The translations under genes were made by a program, and so were the position numbers. The notes under the pieces are model-generated. The model was not told where the DNA came from, did not search any database, and was given only the letters and a program-made list of their open reading frames with translations. DNA of 64,000 bases from Vicia villosa. Its lineage: Eukaryota > Streptophyta > Magnoliopsida > Fabales > Fabaceae. The stretch is taken from the NCBI RefSeq assembly GCF_029867415.1, contig NC_081180.1, positions 150,155,068 to 150,219,067 on the forward strand, given 5' to 3'. Of the stretch, positions 58,967 to 64,000 are shown in pieces. Each line of letters opens with the position of its first letter. Within the stretch, counting starts at the first letter, position 1.

Positions 58967-61851
58967 GGCGGCTTAGGCAAAAAAGGGATAAAGGTGAATG
59001 GCTACATCTCGCATGCCACCTTGGCAATCACTCTTCATACATGCTTAGGGCTCCCGACCGAGGGATAAGCAAGACCCCGTGTTCTTGAGTTCGCACCTGG
59101 CGGCTCAAATCCCTAAAGCATTCACAACATCCAATCACTTTGTTTGAGGCTCCCGACCGAGGGATAAGCAAGACTCCGTGTTCTTGAGTTCGCACCTGGC
59201 AACTCAAATCCCTAAAGGCACTCCCAAACCCCGTCGGGTCCACAAGTTCAGTGATGTCACATCAATCAGTTGTTAAATCGGGCAGTGATCAATCCTAATG
59301 AGTACGGTCTTCCAAAGCAAGGAGATGAGAACGTCGAGGTTATAAAAGTGATAGCGGGATCGAAACCAATGGATATCCGTTTCACATTGCCATTCCTCTT
59401 CTATTCAAAAAAATGTGCAGTTACCTCTTACTAGGAATTGCTTCTTAAATGTATTCGCCCTCTTTCGGGCATTTTTTTCAATAAACTTCTTTTCATCTCA
59501 AAAGCCGTTTTCTTTTACTGTTTTGTTTGCATAAAACGTCCTGAGTTTGTGTTAAACTTTGCATATGAAAACTGCATTGCTTTTACAATACATGATTAGA
59601 AATGATAAAACCATTGAATCTACTTCGAAGTCTTGTGTAACCAGGATGGCAGACCAATATGCCATACTATATCCTGGGGCATTTTTCATTTGTTTGTCTC
59701 GCAGGTACGTCCTTGCAAGCGCTTCGCATCAGCATATTGACGGACCTGGCTATGAGAGATTCTCATTCCCCAGCTGAGTATATCTGGATGAGACTTTCTT
59801 TGTTCCAAGATTCTCATATCCTCATCAAAGCACATCTTGATGCATTCTCTATGCTCCAGAAGTCTTATTTACCGGCAGAATGCATTCTCCCCAGTCGATG
59901 CATGGTCGGGTGGTATCTAATTCCCCGGCAAGCTCTTAATGAGGTTCCTTGCCCGAAACTCCTCGTTCTCCCCAGTAGAGCGTTTCTCTCCCCAATAGAT
60001 TGACATGTTTTCCCCAGGAGAGTCATCTTATTCCCCGGTGGAGTTGTCTTAACAAAAGGTTCTTATGCTAAGTTCCTTATCCCCAGTGGATCTCTCATCT
60101 CCTCAGTGGATCTCAATGTAGAATTATTCATCTTCCCCACTGAGTTCTTTCCTCAAGAGAGATTCATGTGCATCCTCAGCGGAATCTATATCCGTCCAGG
60201 ATTTCCCCAGCGGAATGCGTCCTGCACAAGCAAGTTGGTCACTCCCCATCAGAGTTGTCTTCATGACTTGCCTTTATCTCCACATCCCCAGAGTGTCGAG
60301 AATTTTCTTCTCCAATGAAGTTGCCAGGGTTTTTCCCCCAAGCAAGTAAGTGGGATGTTCTTATCTTCAAGCAAGATTTATTTCCCAAACAGAGCTCGCG
60401 TCTAGATTTGATCGTCTCCAGCAGATTTCTGATCCATCTTTGCCAGCTCGCAGTTTGTGACTCCTGGTCACTCGTCTTGTCCTCCCCGCAGAGTTCCATA
60501 ATCTCTCCAGGACGTCTTCATCAATTCAGTGCTCCTCCGTTGTCTCCCTAAGCAACGTTCGAATCATGCATCATTCGCATTGCATTCTCTAACCGTGTAG
60601 TGTCTTCCTTCTTGGAAACGTTATTCCATGCACATTCATACATGCATATCGTATCTGTTTCTTTTCGCAGGAAAGTTATCCAGATTCAAATGCTCCCCAG
60701 AGAGCAATATTCGCCTAGTCATTACAAGCGCTTATCCTGATGTTTTGAATCAGAAGAGGATTATTCTACTTATTTTCTGGCGCAGCTCAGATCAGTTCAA
60801 AGACATTCCTATTCCCGATGCCCCCAGATCGGTGGAAGATATTTGTTCCTATCCTGGTATTCAGCTCAGTTGAAGGAACCGCCTCCAGATCTCCCAAGAT
60901 CTTCCGAAGGAGCAAGCCCTCTGATGCATCAGATCAGTCAGAAATATCTACTCCCTGATGATTTAGATCGTTCAGAAGAAGAAATTCGTCTGCCCAGTCC
61001 TGATGCCTAACCATCAGTTGAAGACGCTTTCTTTACCCGGCGTACACAGTTTGGAAGAGATATTCGTTCCTATTCCTGATAAATCAGACTTTCAGTTGAG
61101 GGAACCGCCTCCGTATCTCGCCAATCTTACGAAGGAGCAAGCCACTGATACCCAGATCAGATGGAGATATCTGCCTGATTGACTTTTTCATTCAGATGAA
61201 GATTGTCCTACTTATTTTCTGGCATCATGTCCAGATCAGTTTAAAGGCATTCTTTCCCCGGCGTACACAGTTTGGAAGAGATGTTGTTCCTATCCTGATT
61301 TCCAGTTCAGTTGAAGGAGCCGCCTCCGGATCCCCGTGGTCTTACGAAGGAGCTAGCCGCTAATTCCCAGATTAGTAGGAATATCTACCTGATGATTTAA
61401 TTGCATCAGAAGAGATGTCTGCCCAGATTCCCAGATCAGAGATACCTATTACCCGTTGATGTTCGATTCAACCGATGTATCTCCTTCGATTCCCAGATCG
61501 ACTTAAGACATCTATCCCGATGCAAGTTCGGAGACATCTGCTACGTCTGATACTCAGATCAATCGAGATGTTCCTTCTCTTGATGCCCAGATCATTTGAA
61601 GTGTTTCCCCCGCCTGTGGGTGCCCGTTCCTTCTTATCACGAGTTGGAGCATATTTATTATCCAGATCAATTGAAGTTTTTTCTCCTCGCTTGCGGGGTG
61701 GTACATTCTTTCTTTTTACAAGATGGAATCTTCTATTGATCAAGAGCGCAAATTTTCGAGTTCATTCTGGTATTCAATCTCCTTCCACCTCAACGGTTCG
61801 AAACTTTCGTTTCTCACTCGTCAGGTTCAAGAAGTTTGAATAGGGGCAGCT
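58967..61851 (+). mobile_element. 3' untranslated region of a plus-strand Ogre-type element
   Basis: The segment ends with a polypurine tract (GAATAGGGGCAGC) directly before an LTR start. It has no pol motif. Repeated CCCCAGTGGA/CCCCAGCGGA phrases run from 59890 to 60300. A degenerate repeat with the phrase GAACCGCCTCC (60877, 61103) and GAGCCGCCTCC (61316) has a period of about 215-226 bp. The 5' part of the element is outside or destroyed by the insertion ending at 58966. Confidence 0.6.
59049..59218. repeat. tandem duplication, 110-bp offset
   Basis: Two copies of a roughly 60-70-bp unit beginning GGCTCCCGACCGAGGGATAA (59049 and 59159) with few differences (CGGCTC versus CAACTC). Confidence 0.85.
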
Positions 61852-64000
61852 GTTGCACCCCAAAATTTTCCCTCTTTATTTGAGCTATAAGTTATTAATG
61901 ACGTTTATTTCGTCATTCAAAAATTGAAGAAAAATAATAAAGAGTTTTCATGGGTTTAAGAAGAAAGGCGTGAAAAATGGTTTAAACAGTGGAAATACGA
62001 GAAAATTCGCAAGTCATATTTGGAAGGTGATATGAGCTAAGTTCCCGAGTTTTTCCGACCGTTTCGACGATATCTACAACTTTCGTGTTCGGCTCGGAAG
62101 CCAATTCTTTGAGGAAGGTCGCCAGATTTGCAAATTACTTGAGGTTTCGTAGTGAAAAAACAGTGCTGAATGTAGGGTTTCGGATCTCAGAAAATTCATA
62201 TCTCACAATCCGCTCGTTGGATTCGCTCGAAAATTTAACTGGAGCTCCATACCAGCATTACTAAAATTTCATATGTTCGGACCGAAGGCCAATTATGCAC
62301 GGAAAATTCCCAGAATTTTAAGGATCGTCGCGTTGTTTCGGTAAAAAGTGTGTTTTCGAGTATGTCGGGCCCAGTTTGAAAATTCATAACTTCTTCGATT
62401 TTTATCGTATGAAGTCCGTTCCGGCGACATTTTCTCGGAAATTTCGTTAGCTTTGATTCTTCGTCAAACATGCTTGTTCAGATTTCGAGCCAAAGATAGA
62501 GTTTTATCGAGTTCTTTGAGCGGTACTCACAAAATTCTGCACAGTCGTACCAGATGAATCGGCGTTTCTCGTCATTCAAACGGTCGTATTTTCTTCATCG
62601 CTTATCGGATTGAGGCGATTCTCGCGGCGACAAGTTAAGAATTTAGTCATCTTCACAATGGCATCGGTTTCGTTCCGAATTTCAGAGCCAAACCGAGTTT
62701 CCATAAAAACGAGCCAAAATAAGACGCACCGAGGGCAATTTGGACATTTCGCGTTGACAATATATAAACATTTTGCTCTTCACAAAGAAAGGGGGAACTC
62801 TCATAACTTCACTTCACCCAAAAGATCAAAAACACTTTCTCTCAATTCTCTCTCAATTTTCTTGAATCAAAACCACAAAAACTCACAAAACCTTCATCAA
62901 TCTTCATCAATTCAAAATCAAATCTCAAGAACAAATGAAGATCAAAGCAAGAATCAAGAGTCTCTTTCCTTGTTGATCATCAAAATCGCACCTCTCTCCC
63001 TCTCCAAAGACCTTGCGCCCCACTCTCTTCTTCTCCTCCCTTGGATTTCGTTCGTGTTCGCGTCGCGTTCGCGTTCGTGTTCATCCGATCTCATTCTCTT
63101 CGTTAGATCCGGTAAATTCACTACAAACCTTGCTAGAACATAGGTTTTGTTGCTTAATTCGACATTGATCATGATTATTTTTGACTGTGGATGATAGATC
63201 TATGATAATTGATGATGATAATTACTTGTTGATTGAGTGATTTGTGTTGATCTCGATTACTTGATTGAATTCGAGATTTACCGGTGAATTGTTGTTGATG
63301 ATACATACATGTTGCTCATGATACAAGAAATTGCATGCTAAGTGTTCGATCATTTGAATGTTTGAGGCATTTGTGCTTAATTTTGAGTTTTTTTTGCATA
63401 ATAAGTGTTTGTTGAAATGCTTAATTGATATCTTTGAGTGAGAATTCACGGAGCCTTGTGGTTATTGAGCCTTAATTGTTGTTATTTGTTGATAATGATC
63501 AAATCAGGAATCGGTTGAAATCTCTCTTTATCACTTGCACCATACTTGTTCATGTCTTGTAGCATGTCGCATGTCGACTCGTTGCTTTTGTTTACATTTG
63601 CCAAAGCATGAAATGTTTGTTAACAAGGTGTTTAAATTGTGCACTCATTCATATGTGAAATCATGGTTAATCGTGAATGCTTGATCTTGCTTTCGATGCT
63701 CATACTTGCTAATTCATGCTCTTGGTGCGACACCGACGCGTCAATTGTTTGTGTATCATTTGATGTTAATTTTCATGCATGAGTTGGATCTCATTCGTTG
63801 CACAAAGTGAAGAATTTTGGCACTTAATTGCATGTTTTATCATTGCTCGCATGGCGGTCGTTGGTGGTGGTTTGTATTTCGATTGCTCGGGCGAGAATTT
63901 GGGTTTTTTGCTATTTTTGCCTGTTTAGGTCGACCTATAGCCCTAGTAGGTCGACCTATTGCCTTCATGTGACCCTCGGGTATGCGCACGCTGACCCAGT
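61852..64000 (+). mobile_element. Ogre-type 3' LTR (runs off the window)
   Basis: It starts TGTTGCACCCCAAAATTTTCC, right after the PPT. Its 63276-64000 part equals 28339-29063 with no indel seen. The full LTR is expected at about 4.1 kb by adding the 28339-31058 part. The frame at 62610-63143 has no recognisable domain and lies in probable promoter/leader sequence, so I do not call it a gene. Confidence 0.85.

Noticed and set aside
59559..61843. Several 70-120 codon frames in the Ogre 3' region
   Set aside because: No motif; they follow from repeated non-coding sequence rich in CCCCAG and CTCC.
62610..63143. 177-codon frame with a Leu-rich end as a host gene
   Set aside because: Low-complexity Ser/Asn/His composition, no domain, and it lies inside an Ogre-type LTR.

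Overview
This window is repeat-rich plant nuclear DNA. I found no host protein-coding gene that I can support. It is a nest of LTR retrotransposons inserted into one another, plus one decayed endogenous pararetrovirus. The lineages (Ogre/Tat with the extra ORF1 and the pro-RT intron, Athila, Tekay-type chromovirus, SIRE/Maximus-type Copia, Cassandra with 5S rRNA sequence) point to a large legume genome such as the pea/vetch tribe. That taxonomic call is inference from element content, not from a host gene.

Layout. 1-1764: ACCGGT-rich repeat and a small LINE-type remnant. 1765-9573: an endogenous caulimovirid, bounded on both sides by (TA)n, with movement protein, coat protein, zinc fingers, protease-RT, viroplasmin-like protein, promoter and a large leader hairpin, broken by stops, frameshifts and an RNase H deletion. 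9574-12879: LTR fragments and unassigned AT-rich DNA. 12880-14708: a chromovirus-type solo LTR with ACATG target duplications, carrying a nested miniature LTR element. 14939-19576: a deleted Tekay-type element, cut by a minus-strand Ogre-type 3' LTR (19577-23582) and its 3' internal region. 25912-28338: another LTR fragment and a palindromic Cassandra LTR. 28339-31058: the 3' part of an Ogre-type LTR. 31059-34169: minus-strand SIRE-type pol and env-like ORF, cut by an Athila element (34170 to about 37625), which is joined to a 5'- and 3'-truncated Ogre (about 37626-46333).

46334-58966 is a minus-strand element with two recognisable LTRs, a PBS and a PPT, but no coding capacity in its 3.7 kb interior. 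Its 3' LTR holds a nearly intact Copia element (46901-51912) with apparently identical 491 bp LTRs. The other LTR gives the empty site and confirms the TGAAC target duplication. 58967-64000 is the 3' end of a plus-strand Ogre-type element, whose LTR repeats the 28339-29063 segment with no indel.

The most unusual signal is structural. Several non-coding parts of the Ogre/Tat-like elements hold tandem arrays of small hairpins. Their stems vary by compensatory changes while their loops stay fixed (23802-24641 and 52426-53245, more weakly 56571-57090). A separate two-hairpin module recurs near the 3' ends of several LTR families, together with an internal copy of the primer-binding-site core.
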